Positions 31,507 to 42,171 are shown, numbered from the stretch's first letter. The stretch: 64,000 nucleotides of DNA from Symbiodinium natans (GCA_905221605.1 CAJNDS010000500.1:60212-124211); one strand, 5' to 3'. Notes: generated by a model not told the origin, from the sequence alone. Made by a program: numbers and translations.

Positions 31507-32911
31507 GCGATGTGGTGTTTTCGTTCGAGGGCCTAGGCGCTATTTTGGGTTTTAGGCGACAGGGCCGCTGACACAAGGGCTTATTTAGGGTTCTCCTTCC
31601 TTCTGCTTCTTCCTCACTCAAACAATAAACTAACCGACTAAACCCCTTGAATCCGTGGAGCCCCTTAGACCCCCAAAAACAATCAGCGGAAAACCCTGAA
31701 GTCTCAAACGAACCCTCAGAGCCCTCTTGACCCTTCAAACCCTAAAAAAACATGTCAGAAACTCAAGACCCTAAAGCCCCTAAAGCCCCCCCCCCCCCAA
31801 AAAAAAAAAAAAAGGAGCTCCACGCCTTGAAGTCCAAGCACCCGCCGCACACGACGCGCTGCACGCTGCTCACGCCCTCGACCTCCAAGGAGGGCTTGGG
31901 AGGGTTTAGGGCGGCTTGAATGGGGCTTGAGTGGGGACTTACGGGGGTTGCATGGTCGAAGGGCTCAAGGGGTTTAATGCGGCTTAGGCTTTGGTGCTGA
32001 GGAGTTTGCATTTGGGTGTGTGGGGGGTGTATCGTCGAGGGTGTTAAGGTTCAGGTCTGGGTTTTTGAAGGCTTGAGGGGTTCAGGGTTGAGGGGTCCCA
32101 ACCGCCCCCGCCCCCCTGTGAGAACCAGAAGTGCGCAGCAAGAACTTGGGGGGAGGGGGGTGGGGAGGAAGCAGAAAAACAGAAAACGCCACCAAAACCC
32201 CCCAAGAAAACCCTTAAATCCCCATCCTAAACCCTTGAAACAGCCCCGCCCTGAGCCCCCGCGTGCAATCCAAGCTGCGGAGCTCAGATCCGCCAGCACA
32301 TCCTCGAGAGCCTGCTGCGCAGCGCTCAGGGACGCCTCGTGTGGAGTGCGGGAGTTCAGGGATTTAGGGGGTTTTTGGGGGGGCTTAAATAAAGTCTAGG
32401 GTTGAAGGTCTAGCGTTTAGGCTTTCGGGTCTGGGGTTTCGGGCTGAAGGTTAAGGGTTTAGGGTTGAGGGGTTTCAAGATTCGGGCCTGCAGGGTTGAT
32501 GTCTCTAAAGGACGGTATTGGGCTGGTTTAAGTTTACTGCCTGGGGTTTCGGGGATACTCGGGCTCCCCAAATCCCTGACTGCTTCACTGAATCCTTTCA
32601 ATGCCTGAGCTCTAGCTCTGAAACCCCGAAACGTCCCAACAACGCGGAAACCTACTTGTAAACACCTGCCACCGTTGCATGGAAATCGACAGCCCTTCGA
32701 TCCCGAAGCCCGCACTAAGATCCCTTCAATCCCTCCAAGTGGGCCTTGTCGTTGTCAGCAGACCACTTGCATCGCCACTCACGGGCGATGTTGTCGAACC
32801 TCAAAATTGCTGAGTACAAGCAGCTCTCACGATCTTCTACAGAGGAACCCCAAGCCGCCTAAACCCTCAAACTCTGGCGAGGAGCTTCACGGACTTTGTG
32901 ATTTCCGGCAT
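21740..32911 (-). CDS. Gene 2: two-module protein, 20 exons, about 315 residues
   Basis: Function not known to me; the sequence reads like a conserved soluble protein. Exon order: 32911-32879, 32799-32745, 32335-32279, 31882-31826, 31031-30969, 30329-30255, 29939-29910, 29554-29498, 28551-28534, 27938-27867, 27041-27009, 26454-26412, 26072-26047, 25447-25370, 24619-24560, 24224-24210, 23432-23400, 23008-22961, 22539-22501, 21796-21740 (TAA). Nearly all introns are phase 0, acceptors are AG|G and at least 13 of 19 donors are GC. The product has an N-terminal module, a Lys/Glu linker, a C-terminal module and the acidic tail DDGDDDDEMVFGDDDFPS. No signal peptide or membrane segment is seen, so it is probably cytosolic or nuclear. 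The join between exons 1 and 2 is not solved; exons 8 and 16 have uncertain ends. Exons are about 8.5% of the span. Confidence 0.75.
22738..22925. repeat. CCCTAAA/CCCCTGAAA/CCCTGTAA mixed array
   Basis: Degenerate heptamer and octamer array in gene 2 intron 18. Smaller heptamer arrays flank most gene 2 exons (22396-22450, 22555-22630, 23255-23370, 25935-26005, 26140-26200, 26480-26620). Confidence 0.85.
23540..24075 (-). pseudogene. Decayed tandem repeat of a 47-residue (141-bp) unit
   Basis: On the minus strand, 24075 to about 23690 reads as repeated segments: FVELLFYVHYKMVAVLIHV and FVELPYFVPYKMVAELFNV are 47 residues apart, each followed by MFVEQKIF or MFVEP, then IPYYMRFRMDDYNEL or MPCYMR-stop-LVDDFYEL. 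The last unit carries a frameshift and a stop, and to the left (23540-23690) the pattern continues only in broken frames. It sits inside gene 2 intron 16. It may be a minisatellite with coding-like composition rather than a former gene; no start or splice sites were found. Confidence 0.5.
24084..24204. repeat. TTTAGGG telomere-like array
   Basis: About 17 near-perfect TTTAGGG units next to gene 2 exon 16, in intron 16. Confidence 0.95.
25165..25330. repeat. CCCCTAAA octamer array
   Basis: CCCTAAA units change into a homogeneous octamer CCCCTAAA (about 14 copies, some CCTCTAAA) in gene 2 intron 14. Confidence 0.9.
27081..27180. mobile_element. MITE-like family B, copy B1
   Basis: Exactly 100 bp, beginning CCCTACTA and ending TAGTAGGG, with GGACCATAAGTGAGTACTAT and AATTCTTCCGACTCC inside. 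It lies in gene 2 intron 10, about 40 bp from the exon 11 acceptor. Related copies: 35102, 56946 and fragment 15580. Confidence 0.7.
27290..27366. repeat. (GA)n / (GAGCGA)n microsatellite
   Basis: GA dinucleotides turn into the hexamer GAGCGA. Open frames on both strands (Arg-Glu and Ser-Arg repeats) are repeat artefacts. It lies in gene 2 intron 10. Confidence 0.95.
28534..32911 (-). CDS. Gene 2, exons 1-9: N-terminal module and charged linker
   Basis: Exon 1 gives MPEITKSVKLL. Exons 2-6 read FDNIAREWRCKWSADNDK, ASLSAAQQALEDVLADLSS, VEGVSSVQRVVCGGCLDFK, VVTKLSASGFGEWEKAKFAP and EEFLAKLKGIKGISTVETQT, all in phase 0 from exon 3 on. VEGVSSVQRVV and IKGISTVETQT are similar short segments, suggesting an internally repeated fold; exon 4 has a CxxC pair. 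Exons 7-9 (VKMNKKDVKK, EKEEKEAAAKSDEKPPE, AKKLKK) form a Lys/Glu linker. Exon 9 is only 18 bp and is supported only by its AG|G and GC borders and by frame. Confidence 0.72.
29095..29490. repeat. Degenerate CCCTAAA/CCCTAAAA array
   Basis: About 400 bp of heptamers and octamers with many substitutions (CCCTAGAA, CCCGAAA, CCCTGAA) in gene 2 intron 8. A similar degenerate tract is at 30050-30235. Confidence 0.9.
30545..30660. mobile_element. MITE-like family C, copy C2
   Basis: 116 bp with terminal inverted repeats: TACTTGGAGGTTCAGGGCAC at the left, and CACCTTCAAGTA at the right, pairing with interruptions. The interior shares AATTATAGCTGTGCTTATAA with copy C3. It lies in gene 2 intron 5. Confidence 0.75.
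31478..31508. repeat. T-run followed by G-run
   Basis: Nine T followed by about 20 G in gene 2 intron 4. The mirror form (C-run then A-run) is at 31784-31813 in the same intron and again at 34371-34402; (T)n(G)n pairs also occur at 58208-58224. Recurrent oligo-T/oligo-G boundaries may mark ends of retroposed sequence, but this is only an inference. Confidence 0.8.
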
Positions 32912-32947
32912 GAGCCACCAAAGGCGTCTCCAAGTCAAAACCGCGCG

Positions 32948-32959
32948 CTTGAGCCAAAA
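32948..32959 (-). other. Spliced-leader relic
   Basis: The minus strand reads TTTTGGCTCAAG, identical to the last 12 bases of the dinoflagellate 22-nt spliced leader; with the preceding bases (CTTTTTGGCTCAAG) 13 of 14 match. It ends 36 bases upstream of the gene 2 ATG, where a relic is expected if the gene once passed through a trans-spliced mRNA and was reinserted. Confidence 0.65.
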
Positions 32960-33539
32960 AGCACTAAAAGCACCGGATTCAAGGCTGTGGGGACTCACAA
33001 ATGCACGTGGAAATCCACTGCCCAAAAGCTTTCGGACGGAGGGGGAGCTGCACCTGAATCCACAATGCGCACCTAGGATGCGCACGTTGCCGTGTGCTTG
33101 CGGCATATTTGTGTTTGCGGCACCCGTCTTACCTTTACTAGAACATGAACCATGACTCGAGAATTCTCGTTGAGTCGTTCAGATTATCTCCGAAGAGGTC
33201 CTATGAAAGTGAGAGGACAGCGACCACGGGTGATCGACCTGGGCAGTTCGGTCCAACCCTCATCTCACGACCCCAAGATGCCTTCTAGAGCTTCCTTAAA
33301 TGTGGGAAACACCCAACCCCTGCACGTATGGGACCCGAAAGTTCCGTCCACCACGCCCGTTGGGGGGGGGCTTTGTGACACAACTCTGGCTGTTGTGCAA
33401 CTAGCACTATCATCAACCCCAAACCCTAAACTCCCTAAACCCTAAACCCCATCCTGCCTGCACTGTGGCTAGAAGGGGAAGATCGAGGCTTCATGGCACT
33501 GGAAACAAACGCCCTCTAGAGTAGAATGCAACCCCATGC

Positions 33540-33655
33540 CAAAGGAGACCTGAATCAGGACCCTAAACCCTAAACCTTAAACCCTCAACCCTGAACCCTA
33601 AACCCTAAACCCTAAACCTTAAACCCTAAACCCTATACCCTGTACCCTAAACCTA
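33540..33655. repeat. CCCTAAA-type array
   Basis: About 15 degenerate units (CCCTAAA, CCTTAAA, CCCTATA). The rest of 33.0-33.8 kb contains no exon that meets the AG|G and GC rule convincingly. Confidence 0.85.
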
Positions 33656-33827
33656 CTTAGGGCGTCCCCGACCGGCTGCCAGGTTTTTTTCGGCACGGTC
33701 GCGAGGGCACCGGGTCCGGAAGCGGCGGCTCATGCAACTCACGGGTCCTGACGCGGCGTCTGTCGTACCCGCTGCTTAGGTCCAAGCCCCAAACCCTTAA
33801 ACTTTGGTCCCCCTATACAACATAGCA

Positions 33828-34172
33828 AGAAAACTGCACGCGCGAGGACTTCTTGAAGGAAAACTCACAGTAACAAAGAGGCGCTATTCTTGCTCCTCCT
33901 CTAAGATGTGGAAGGATAAATTAACTGCGCCAGCAATTACGGCAGAAAAGCCCACAGTAGAAGACCATTAACATGTCGCCTCCCCTGAAGCCAACAGGGC
34001 ATGCAATAGAACGAAGAGCACTTATGGAAAGACAACCTGCCGTCACAAAGTAGCGCTTGTTGTCTGCATGGCAAGATTAACTTTAAGAGAGACATTTCCT
34101 GCGCGAGCACCCCCGGAAGGCAGACCTGTCGTAACAAAGTGGCGCCTTTTCTTTTCCTGATCGAAATGGCAA
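33828..34172. repeat. Degenerate tandem repeat with AACAAAGTGGCGC core
   Basis: The phrase GTAACAAAGNGGCGC recurs near 33868, 34050 and 34127, with GGCAAGATTAACTT or GGATAAATTAACT following twice. Spacing is irregular (about 180 and 77 bp), so it is a decayed array. Confidence 0.55.
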
Positions 34173-34699
34173 GAAATCTTTTCTTTGAACCTAAACCCTT
34201 GCCCTGAACCCTAAACCCTAAACCCTAAACCCTAAACCCTAAACCCTGAACCCGAAACCCTGGGCCTTGAACACGTGCCCTGTGCCGATTGTTCTCAATT
34301 CCATTAGCGCCGATTGTTTGGAGGGCTGGCAGATTGTTCGGAATCGCATGAAGCCATCCGCTCCCAACCCGCCCCCCCCCCCCCCCAAAAAAAAAAAAAA
34401 AAACACGGTGGTAATTGACCCGTCGGCTACAAACTCTTGTGCTTTCGAGGGGCATATTCCTACATGAAGTGCCCCGAAACCTCGAACCCTAAAACCCTAA
34501 CACCCTAGAACCCTACAACCCTAAAACCGTAAGACCCTAAAACCCTAAACCCTAAACCCGAAGACCCTAAAACCCCAAACCCTACAACCAACAACCCTAA
34601 ACCCCAAAAACCCTAAACCCTAAACCCTAAAACCCTAAAGGGCCGGGCCCAGTGGCCTGACCGGGAGACTGTGTCGCAGCCTCACGTCGGTCTCGAGGC

Positions 34700-35017
34700 A
34701 TTGTTTGGCGTGCGGTTAGGGTTTTGGGTTTAGGGTTTAGGGTTTAGGGCCTAGGGTTCAGGGTTTAGGGTTTAGGGTCTAGGGTTTAGGGTTTAGGGTT
34801 TAGGGTTTGGGGGTTTGGGGGTTTGGGGGTTTGGGGTTTAGGATCTCGGGCTTAGGGTTAGGGTTTAGGGTTTAGGGTTCGAGGTTCAGGGTTCAGGGTT
34901 CAGGGTTCAGGGGTTCAGGGTTCAGGGTTCGGGGTTCAGGGTTCAGGATTCAGGATTCAGGGCTCAGGGTTCAGGGTTCAGGGTTCAGGGTTTAGGGTTT
35001 AGGGTTTAGGGTTTGGC
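34700..35017. repeat. TTTAGGG, GGGGGTT and TTCAGGG array
   Basis: Three homogeneous blocks follow each other: TTTAGGG (34730-34805), GGTTTGGG (34805-34840) and TTCAGGG (34880-34990), then TTTAGGG again. No gene is visible from 34.2 to 35.4 kb apart from these and the foldback elements. Confidence 0.9.
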
Positions 35018-35101
35018 CTCCGACCCATGACACTCCCTCATCTGTGCATCCCGTGTATTAAGGATGACATCTCATTGGCTGAGAAAAACTCCCGCAGCCG
35101 G

Positions 35102-35214
35102 CTAGTAGAATAGTTTCAATACGGTTTTGGGGGTTATTATAGTATGAATGTACAGGGACCATAAGGGAATACTATTAGTAATTATTCCGACCCCCATAGT
35201 AGAGTTTGAGTTTC
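35102..35214. mobile_element. MITE-like family B, copy B2
   Basis: Interior GGGGGTTATTATAGTAT pairs imperfectly with ATACTATTAGTAATTATTCC GACCCCC on the right. GGACCATAAGGGAATACTAT is shared with the other B copies. Confidence 0.7.
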
Positions 35215-35371
35215 ACAGAGAAGGCTTGCTTGTCGTGATAGCACCCTGATAAGCCCTCACCCTAAGTCCACAATGCAGTCGTCAACTCGCGATGGTGAGG
35301 CTCGATAAGGCAGAGAAACTGTTGCCTGCATGGTATTTGGCTTTAGCTGGACTCAGCTCTTAGGACAAGGG

Positions 35372-35472
35372 TTGGGGTGTTCCCCCTCATATTAACACTC
35401 CGTAATAGGATGATGATAGGGGGTACGATAATCCTTATCAAGGACTCCTACTATAAGGGGGGAACATCCCAA
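35372..35472. mobile_element. MITE-like family A, copy A2
   Basis: 101 bp with terminal inverted repeats TTGGGGTGTTCCCCCTCATA and TATAAGGGGGGAACATCCCA. The interior shares AATCCTTATCAAGGACT with A1. Confidence 0.8.
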
Positions 35473-35599
35473 GACAAGTGTTGAATTTGTGGAAAAAGAT
35501 TAATGTCCATGCCCAAAAACCCTCTACTTCGAGCTTGTCTACGCACCTCATGCGCCAAGGCCCTTACTTTGGACAAAATAGCCTCCAGAACGTCCTGGG

Positions 35600-35947
35600 C
35601 GCAAGGTCTTACATAATTTAGAGGGTTGTAGGGTTCTAGGGTTATAAGGCTATGGGGTTTAGGGTTTAAGGCCGGGGCCATGCGTGAGCAACAATCAAGC
35701 TTTTCTGAGACGGAGCATACATGTGGGATAAACGTGAGCGCGTCTATAGCTTTTGTCCCAGTTCTTTTGCAGCCGGACTGAGAAACCCATGAACCCCCTT
35801 GAAGCACAAACCCGAAACACATCACCCCCGGTACACCTCTTGCAATCTCTGGAAAAAATCAACACAATGCGAACAATGGCTCAAGCCTGCATGATTCTTG
35901 TAAACCCTCAACCCAAACCACATAATTGAGCTGCTACCCAGCTGCGA
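35600..35947. repeat. Dispersed repeat family D, copy D1
   Basis: About 350 bp shared in the same orientation with 43166-43525 and 45380-45680: AAGGTCTTACATAATTT, GAGCGCGTCTATAGCTTTTG, CACCTCTTGCAATCTCTGG, GCGAACAATGG and GAGCTGCTACCCAGCTGC. Frames inside are not conserved between copies, so it does not look coding. Confidence 0.75.
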
Positions 35948-35959
35948 GGCGGTACCGGA

Positions 35960-37640
35960 GCCCATTCTCCCAAAACCCTTCCCCCGTGATGTGCTGGGCT
36001 GCAGGGTCCCTGGCCAGCTCAGGCGAAAACATGTTGTGGGCCTTACTTGGCAATTTCGAAGGGAAGCACTTAAGGGCCGTTCTGTCTGAAGAACTCCGCT
36101 GGCGGGCTGCTCCCCAGGGGCCTCGCAAGGGCTGAGGTCCCTTTTCAAACCCTAAATACTAAACCCTAAACCTTTGAATCCAGGAGGGACCGTCTAAAGA
36201 GGAACAACATCTGTTCAGGAAGCAGGGTGCAGTACTAGTATAGCGGGAAGAAGGGGATGTAGAAACAACTGAACATGGCTACGAGTTATTTCAAGTTTCC
36301 GGTACTCCAGAGTAGGAAGGAAGAAGCACTCACCGCTACAGATTGAATCGCGTGCTTTCATGGTGCCTAGTGACCAAACTCTGGCTTGCTGGGCGGGATG
36401 CTACTGCAAGTGAAGCCCAACGAGGCTTTAATTCACAACCTGAAACATGCTTGAATTCCTTGCAAAGCCACAAGCCATACAAACTCGATCCCCGTTGAGT
36501 TCCGCACGCTGACACGGAGCCTCAGATACACAAGCAACTGTCACGTTTGCTGAGGAGTGAGTGAGCGACCTGGGTCCTGGGTGAATAGAAGGGGGAGCAG
36601 GAGGCTAGCGACTGTCATCTGTACGATCGAGGTTCAGGGCTGATTACGCTGCAATTCGAATGAAAAAGCAACAGACGTTAGGTGCTGAGGCTGGGGAACG
36701 TTGTAAACGATGCCTGTGTCACACATTGCTTAGGGCGTGACCTTTTGCAAGCACGCGCTCTAGAGGTTGCGAGCTTTGGGGCCACTATAAGAAGTACTTT
36801 CACCCCGACTTGAACCTCAACCTTGTAGGTTTTCTCAAAGTCGCGTACCCCTAACCCACAGGCAACAAACAAGAAGCTTCGGAGCTCAGCTCGACACCTC
36901 GAGCCTAGCCGGCACCTGCTTGCGTAGCAAGCACAACGAGGTGGGGGTCTCGGGCTTTTCTCATATCCTAGAGCACTTCAAAGTGCACATAAGCTTCAGC
37001 CCCTTTCCGGGTCCAGGATTTTCCGTTCCTGCACAAGAAATGGCCGAAAAACAAAAAGCCTTCAACTCCTAATACCCCTCAACCCCTGCCGCTGCCACCC
37101 CCCCTCCTTCCCCAAACAAAACATTTGGAATCCCATCCAAATCCTCAAACAATTCTGACGCCCAGGCTGGTTCTGAAACCCTGAAGCCCCGCAACCCCAA
37201 ACCCTAAACCCAAAACCGCTGCTTCACGCTGAGCTGTGAGGGTTGGCACAGCCTCCGTTTTTCACACATAGAAGAGCTTACGGTGGCTCGGGGAGCTTGC
37301 AAGCTTTGAGGGCACGTGGAATGATGTTTTACTACCAATCCTCGCCTTCTAGCAGGCGATGCTCATGATGCGGGGGCGACGTCGAAGCACGGTTGTACGG
37401 GCAGCTGACGCCAATCATGCTGGCCTTTCGACAGCCGCAGCCGCTTGAAGTTGAGAGCGGTGGCACTGACAGCAGATGCTAATGATGTCGTTCGGGAGGG
37501 CCCTCGCTTTGCGTAGTCTCTACTGCACTTCCTTTCTTTCATCTATAGTTCGTTTCCGCCGCTTTGTTTTGCACTTTTTGGCCTGAAATGGGTACCCCCT
37601 TAGCCTTCTGTATTAACATTGATATTGCTGTGATTTCGAT
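35960..37640. other. Stretch without a recognised gene
   Basis: Mostly unique sequence, poor in heptamers. Open frames such as 35822-36148 (minus, 108 residues) overlap repeat D1 and show no motif. A short CCCTAAA tract is at 36150 and another at 37195. I see no exon signature worth calling. Confidence 0.5.
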
Positions 37641-37683
37641 TACTATCACTGTTATGCTGCGACTTCTGCAGCGACGACGCCTG

Positions 37684-38282
<599 letters not shown>

Positions 38283-38779
38283 CCTTTCCATTTTTTTTGC
38301 AATTAAACTGTATACAATGGCAAGTAAGGGTAGTAGTGCTCATGATGCTCGCCTTTGGGAACGGAGGCTTCCTCGCAGTGGCAGTGGCTGTGGTGCTGAT
38401 GCTGATGGGCTCCAATCCACTTCCGCAAGAGCGCAGCAGAACCCCTATTTCCGAACTCTACACGGGACAATCGGAAAGCCCTGAGCCTCAACCTTACGTA
38501 CACCGCAGACATCCCAAAATCCAAGTCATCCGGAAGCCTATGGCCTATGCTCCAGACCTGAAACAGCAGCCCAGGTTCCGGGGCCCTGGCTGGACTTGAT
38601 GGCTTGCCCGTTGCCACAGGTAGCTCACCTGGGCGGGGTGTGTCGAAGTTATGTTGAGGCTCACAAGGGGGCTTGAGCAAGGCGGCCGGGTATAGGCTGC
38701 AACCTGTACTTTCAGCGAGTTCACGGTTTTCACAGATCTTGGGGTCCCCCAAGTCCCGCCCTCCCCAGCCTGTCAGCGC

Positions 38780-38815
38780 TTCTCGCGAGAGGCCATCGTC
38801 GAAGGAAAGCTGGCC
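38780..38815 (-). CDS. Exon candidate GQLSFDDGLSRE
   Basis: AG|GGC acceptor and GCGCTG donor frame 12 phase-0 codons on the minus strand. The plus strand has a competing reading (AIVEGKLALLDMMT, also AG|G to GC), so strand is uncertain; minus is preferred because well-supported genes are all minus. Confidence 0.3.
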
Positions 38816-38896
38816 CTGCTCGATATGATGACCGCCGGAGTACTCTCCTGCGTTTCAGGAGGGTTCAGGGTTTCGAGGAATTCGGGCCTCCTGATC

Positions 38897-39004
38897 CCCT
38901 AAACCCTAAACCCTAAACCCTAAACCCTAAACCCTAAACCCTAAACCCTAAACCCTAAACCCTAAACCCTAAACCCTAAACCCTAAACCCTAAACCCTAA
39001 ACCC
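38897..39004. repeat. CCCTAAA telomere-like array
   Basis: About 15 perfect CCCTAAA units. Confidence 0.97.
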
Positions 39005-39044
39005 ATTTCGGGTTGTGGTTCGGGTTTTCTGCAGGGGGTCGCAC

Positions 39045-39079
39045 CTGAATTCGAAGCCAGGATCGGCTGTTGCGAAGAA
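39045..39079 (-). CDS. Exon candidate FFATADPGFEF
   Basis: Minus-strand frame with a GTGCGA donor. It has better third-position GC than the plus-strand alternative (GVAPEFEARIGCCEELKIRK). It lies 230 bp upstream of the 38780 candidate and might belong to the same gene. Confidence 0.28.
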
Positions 39080-39683
39080 CTTAAAATCAGAAAGGCCGTG
39101 GCCGAAGTTTACGGGTTTAGGATCCGATCAGCCAACTTAAGGTTCCAGGCCCAGGCCCGTTTGCGCGATGTTGAAACATGCAAACTGCCTACCAGGCCGT
39201 GCCAGTCTATATGCACCTTCCAGCATGGGCTATCGGGCCTTAGAATCCCCCTAACCAACCCTATAAAGGGCCTTTTTTAGGGGTTATAGGGTACAATAGC
39301 CCCTGCAGGCTGGTTCCTACTCAACGAATTCCAAGGCCAACTTTTGCTTTCTTGGACCTTCGGATTCTACAAGGTCCCAAGGCCGAAGTCTCCGAAGCTC
39401 GCTGAACCTTCTGGAGCCCCAAAGCCGCGACAATCCCATCAATGGGCTGCCAATCTCTGAGCACCCTACACCCTAAACCCTAAACCCTAAACCCTAAACC
39501 CTAAGCTTCAAAAACCGGACAATGGGCCGACTCACTTCTCTCAAAACCTCTCCTGTAAGCCGTGCCCCCGAGCGGCTCGGAAACGGGGCCCAGGACTGCG
39601 CCTGGAAACAGCGCTCCGTTCGGTTTGAAGGCTTTAGGGTTTAGGGTTTAGGGTTGAGGGTTGAGGGTTGAGGGTTTAGGGGG

Positions 39684-39786
39684 TTGGGATGATTCCCCCT
39701 TATACTAAGAGCTCCTTAATAGGGATTATGGTAGGGGCTACAAAAATCCCCATTAAGGACTGCTAGTATAAGGGGGAACATCCCAA
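39684..39786. mobile_element. MITE-like family A, copy A1 (best copy)
   Basis: 103 bp. Left arm TTGGGATGATTCCCCCTTAT, continuing ACTAAGAGCTCCTTAATAGG; right arm CCCCATTAAGGACTGCTAGT, continuing ATAAGGGGGAACATCCCAA. The arms pair over about 43 bp, leaving a loop of only about 15 bp, so the whole element can form one hairpin. It has no coding capacity. Confidence 0.85.
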
Positions 39787-40773
39787 GATCAGGGTGGTCT
39801 TGAGCTTTCTGAGGGTTCTTTGGTGTGATGGTTCGTCTGGGCTTCGGGCTCACATGCTGTGGACCCCCTGCCTTAGCGGTTTAGGGTTTAGGGTTTAGGG
39901 TTCACAGTTTAGGGTTCAGGGTTCAGGGTTCAGCGTTCAGGGTTTAGGCGGCATCTGTGGTGAGTCAACATACGCGCATCTTGGATGCCATGCTGGGCCT
40001 GGTATCATGCAGGTTCCCTCCTTGCTAGCTTTCGAGCTGGAAAAAAGAAGGCGGGGCCTACTGGATACAGGTCCTCTGGCGCAGAACATTCCTTGGGAGG
40101 AATTCCCAGGTGAACCATCGCTGTTGTGCGCGCCCGTCACGCTAACGCTTTGTAGTCGGTGGGACAAGGTTTAAGTTTCGGCGGGAAAGCTTGAGGCAGA
40201 GCAGCCATCTTTGCACAGGTCGAGACGCCTTCACTGGAATTTCCTGCCAAAAGAAGCTCGGGAACTTCACGGACCATAGCCTCCCGTGGCCTAAACGCCA
40301 GAGTCGGCTCAGAGGATGCCCAGCTGCGTTCGAAATAGCTCACTGCAGTCTAACAAGTTTAAAGCCAGTTTGTAACTTCGGTTTCGGGTTGATGAGTCAG
40401 GACGTTGAGTCTATGCTTTTGCCTACGAACTCCCAGGACTCTGGAAGCCCTGAGCCCCAAACCTTCAGGGTGAACCAATCTCAATCCCTCCGACGGGGCC
40501 CGCGCCGTGGACACTGGAAGCGGTGTGCGCGTGGGCTCCTCGGGATGTGCCTCGGGAAGGGACTCGGGAGGATGTTGCCGGCTTCAGAAAGTGTCAGGCC
40601 GTCTACACGAGGGGAAAGTGGCTTTAGAGTGTGGATGTGTGGGTGTGACATGATGTGAACAGCTCTGAGGTGCACACATGGGTACCCACATGTTAAGGCC
40701 CACAGGCAGCGAGCTTATGTGCTGTTAAGAGCCCCAAGGCCTAAAGCCCGACTGCGGAGTCAGGTAAGTGGAC

Positions 40774-40776
<3 letters not shown>

Positions 40777-40862
<86 letters not shown>

Positions 40863-40885
40863 AAAAAAAGAGAGAGAGAGAGAGG
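40777..40885. repeat. (GA)n microsatellite with A-run
   Basis: About 40 GA units, a run of 13 A, then seven more AG units. Flanking 39.8-42.0 kb: two natural-looking minus frames end in stops at 40137-40343 (ending CPTDYKALA) and 41186-41392 (ending GGVCDDFAELC), but neither has motif or exon support. Confidence 0.97.
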
Positions 40886-42111
40886 GCCAGTTGGCCGCAG
40901 CATGCCACAGTCACCTAACTGGATACCCGAGACCACTGATATCAGGAGAAAGGCAACTGCTGGAGCGGCGCCCAACTTTGGAAGACCAAGGTCATAAGGC
41001 AACAGCCGTCTTCGAGCTGCTGAGCACAAAAACGGGATATCGCGGCTGTGCAGGTGGGCAAAACACATCTTTACAGACAGGGTGGAGACTGATCTTTTGC
41101 ACGTTTCTAAACATATTCGAAACATGCTAGCAAAGAACATTTCATAACAACAAAAACAAATGTTGTAGTTCAAGCGATATTGCTGTCAGCAAAGCTCTGC
41201 AAAATCATCACAAACACCGCCAGATTCCTTGCAAAAAAGGTCGTACAAGTAGAAGACCCTTCGCCGAGCAAGCTGCCAGATTTCCTTGAGGTAATGACCC
41301 TTAATGACCCCTGGCCTCTTTGAGCTCTCGAAGAAGTTGGAACATGCGTACATCAGATCACAAAGCCCAAGCCTAAGAGGGACTAAATGCAAAGCACGAT
41401 CCCGGTTCAGCGACGAATCGCGACCAATCCCCTTTGGCTAGGCTCTACTGGCGTCTTGAAAAACAAGACGCAACATGAACCAGCTCAGCAATCTTCTGCG
41501 ATCCCTTGGGGGTCCGGCCGACTGCATCGGAGTGGCTGAGGCCACCTGGCTCGGGCTTTAGGATTGAGATCTTCGGGTAAAGGTGTGACGAGTAGCGTTC
41601 TCAATAATGATGCGTGGCTGGAGGGGCGTGACTGAGAATGAGGCATGTGGGCAAAAGCTCGCCGCAAAGCCGCAAACGGGCAAACGGCCACAAGTGCGGC
41701 TGCTGTTCGACTTGAGCTTGCCCAACACTTCGTCAGTTGCTGGGGAACTTCGAGGCATTGTGCAAAGCTTTAGGTGTGCTGGGGGACTGGGGGGCATGGC
41801 GCTGTCGGCCTTTCAATACCATACGTGGAGCCGTGAACAAGGCACAGAGGTTCAAGGTGGGAAGGCGAGGGCTAAGTGGAGCTGAGGGTTTTCCAAGATC
41901 GTGACTTTAGAACCTTTAGAATGGGCTTGCTAGTCTTTTCTGGGCGCCTCTGGCGTCCTGGTTTGACGTCGAGGGAAAAGCACATGGTTTGGGATGGACA
42001 GGCCCAGGGCGTATGATTCAGAACACGCGCGTGAACGATTATAACATGTCCACTATTGAAGCTGCGTCTGGGATCGTTAGGCTTTGGCACGCCTCCTCAT
42101 CGTCACATGGC

Positions 42112-42171
42112 TCGTTGAAGGATGTTGGCGATGGCCGTTGGGTGGTAACCGGGACGTCTGCTGGCGACGTC
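42112..42171 (-). CDS. Exon candidate DVASRRPGYHPTAIANILQR
   Basis: AG|GAC acceptor and GCCATG donor frame 20 phase-0 codons on the minus strand. The plus strand has a competing reading with a WD40-like look (DGRWVVTGTS). No neighbouring exon that joins was found. Confidence 0.3.

Noticed and set aside
40191-40658. 155-residue plus-strand frame
   Set aside because: Composition is not protein-like, it runs into heptamer-like sequence, and no domain is visible.
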